Shown: one piece after another, positions 41,636-42,758 of the stretch | Layout: each line of letters begins with the position of its first letter | Numbering within the stretch: position 1 is the stretch's first letter | Source: an uncultured Cytophagaceae bacterium | GTDB lineage: Bacteria > Bacteroidota > Bacteroidia > Cytophagales > Spirosomataceae | Reading direction: 5' to 3' | Length of the DNA stretch: 42,758 bases | NCBI GenBank assembly: GCA_903907745.1 | Contig: CAIVPF010000065.1 | Span: forward strand, 1-42,758 | The notes under the pieces: model-generated | Database searches by the model: none | Seen by the model: only the letters and a program-made list of their open reading frames with translations | Told to the model about the DNA's origin: nothing | Program-made: the position numbers and the translations under genes

Positions 41636-42430
41636 ATGGGTACAAAAGATGTTAGTTGGCTCAGTCGCTCCGAACTCCTCATTGGCCCTCAAGGCATCCA
41701 AGCCCTTCAAGCGGCCCATGTCCTGATCGTTGGCCTCGGCGGCGTTGGTTCCTTTGCGGCTGAATTCATTGCCCGGGTGGGTATCGGTACCATGACCATT
41801 GTGGATGGAGATGTGGTGGATCCGAGCAATCGAAATCGTCAATTACCCGCCTTAGCCACCAACCATGGCGTAGCGAAAGTGAAAATTATGGCGGAACGTT
41901 TATTGGCCATAAACCCAGAATTAGTCCTACACACCCACGAATCTTTTTTAAGTCCTGAGGCCGCTAAGGCCATATTGGAAGAAACAAAATTCGATTATGT
42001 CATGGATTGCATCGATTCGGTGACGCCTAAATTGACCTTATTAAAAACAGCCTATGACCTAAAACTCCGCATTGTGAGTTCAATGGGTGCCGGTGGGAAA
42101 TTAGACCCGACGCAGATTCGAACGGCAGAATTATTTGATACACGGGAATGTTATTTGGCGGCTTTGGTAAGAAAAAGAATTCGCAAAATGGGCGTCGGCA
42201 AAGGCATCAAAGCCGTATTTTCCATGGAAAAAGTGCGTGATGAATCACTCATTTTAACCGATGGATCGAATTTCAAAAAATCCGCCTATGGCACCATTTC
42301 CTATTTACCGGCGACATTTGGAAGTGCCTGTGCGTCAGTGGTCATACGGGATTTATTGGATGAGCCCATTCCCATGGAAAAAAAGCCTAAATCCATCCTG
42401 CGGGCGGAACGAAAACAAACGAAAAAATGA
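41636..42430 (+). CDS. tcdA: tRNA threonylcarbamoyladenosine dehydratase TcdA
   Basis: The 264-residue E1-like (ThiF/HesA/MoeB superfamily) protein has the ATP-binding 'HVLIVGLGGVGSFAAEFIAR' (Gly-rich), 'VDGDVVDPSNRNRQ' and the adenylation Arg. The TcdA-specific 'SSMGAGGKLDPTQIRTAELF' and 'VRKRIRKMGVGKGIKAVFSM' separate it from MoeB and ThiF. TcdA dehydrates t6A37 in tRNA to cyclic ct6A using ATP. No rhodanese domain or MoaD-binding tail is present. It overlaps the start of mogA by 4 bp (ATGA). Confidence 0.94.
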   Translation: MGTKDVSWLSRSELLIGPQGIQALQAAHVLIVGLGGVGSFAAEFIARVGIGTMTIVDGDVVDPSNRNRQLPALATNHGVAKVKIMAERLLAINPELVLHTHESFLSPEAAKAILEETKFDYVMDCIDSVTPKLTLLKTAYDLKLRIVSSMGAGGKLDPTQIRTAELFDTRECYLAALVRKRIRKMGVGKGIKAVFSMEKVRDESLILTDGSNFKKSAYGTISYLPATFGSACASVVIRDLLDEPIPMEKKPKSILRAERKQTKK

Positions 42431-42758
42431 TCAAAATCGGCGTTATCAATGTATCAGACCGCGCAAGCCAAGGAATCTATGAAGATATCCCGGGCAAGGC
42501 AGTGGTGGATTTGTTGCACGAATATTTAATCAGCGAATTCGACGTAGTGTATCGGGTGATTCCAGATGAAGAGGATCAATTGGCCCAAGCCATGATGCAA
42601 ATGGCAGATGCTGACGGGGTTTGTTTAATTATCACAACCGGCGGAACAGGACCTGCCTTGCGAGATGTGACACCAGAAGCGACAGAAGCTATATGCCAAA
42701 AAATGTTACCTGGATTTGGGGAATTAATGCGGCAAGTAAGTTTGCAATATGTGCCCAC
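42427..42758 (+). CDS. mogA: Molybdopterin adenylyltransferase MogA (partial)
   Basis: The gene starts at ATG 42427, overlapping the tcdA TGA, and runs off the right edge after 110 codons. The first residues 'MIKIGVINVSDRASQGIYED' and the motif 'LIITTGGTGPALRDVTPEA' with 'MLPGFGELMRQ' are diagnostic for MogA/MoaB. MogA adenylates molybdopterin to prepare it for molybdate insertion. The remaining ~60 to 70 residues lie outside the window. Its linkage to tcdA is probably incidental. Confidence 0.93.
   Translation, partial: MIKIGVINVSDRASQGIYEDIPGKAVVDLLHEYLISEFDVVYRVIPDEEDQLAQAMMQMADADGVCLIITTGGTGPALRDVTPEATEAICQKMLPGFGELMRQVSLQYVP

Overview
The window reads as a chromosomal segment of a member of the Bacteroidota, most likely order Cytophagales. 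Supporting signs are upstream boxes matching the Bacteroidetes-type -7 element TAnnTTTG, almost no Shine-Dalgarno sequences, a type IX secretion (T9SS) C-terminal sorting domain, a TonB-dependent receptor with a carboxypeptidase-regulatory-like N-terminal domain, a GH92 remnant, a formylglycine sulfatase, and very tight packing with TAATG/ATGA stop-start overlaps. Genus cannot be assigned from the sequence alone. No tRNA, rRNA, IS element, CRISPR array or prophage was seen. Both ends cut through genes: an S9-type peptidase on the left and mogA on the right.

Left part (1-8423): a partial secreted S9-type peptidase on the minus strand, a family 2 glycosyltransferase, then a complete six-gene ebo cluster (eboABCDEF, 1960-8423). 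The ebo cluster is known from Bacteroidetes, cyanobacteria, pseudomonads and eustigmatophyte plastids. It has been linked to trafficking of metabolite precursors to the periplasm (scytonemin in cyanobacteria), but its own product is unknown. It is the most interesting locus here.

Middle-left (8463-16089): a co-directional run of exported proteins. In order: a Met-rich Spy-like small protein, a periplasmic TIM-barrel sugar isomerase homologue, a decayed stretch (ECF sigma N-terminal remnant joined to a GH92 C-terminal remnant), a parallel beta-helix protein paired with an SO2930-type diheme cytochrome, a sulfatase, and a TonB-dependent receptor whose signal peptide is coded partly inside the sulfatase 3' end. 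This looks like an accessory glycan-related locus that has lost a segment by deletion.

Middle (16093-29958): mostly housekeeping genes: leuS, a TauE/SafE exporter, a secreted FG-GAP/VCBS T9SS protein, murF, ahcY, purQ, lolA-like, ftsK, pyrD. Clear promoter boxes precede the TauE gene and ahcY; clear hairpin terminators follow ahcY and purQ.

Right part (30146-42758): an Anbu-type proteasome-like operon (alpha-E protein, Anbu, transglutaminase-like) with no ATP-grasp partner next to it; a lone MlaE-type permease; a tight SDR-tsaE-alanine dehydrogenase-hypothetical operon; xerD; then aroQ, a class V aminotransferase, MarC, viroplasmin-RNase H and TrmN6-like methyltransferase; and finally a GtrB-like glycosyltransferase, tcdA and mogA. 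TsaE (t6A synthesis) and TcdA (t6A cyclisation) act on the same tRNA modification.

Convergent gene pairs in the window repeatedly end within a few bases of each other or overlap, with no visible terminator, except at purQ/lolA.
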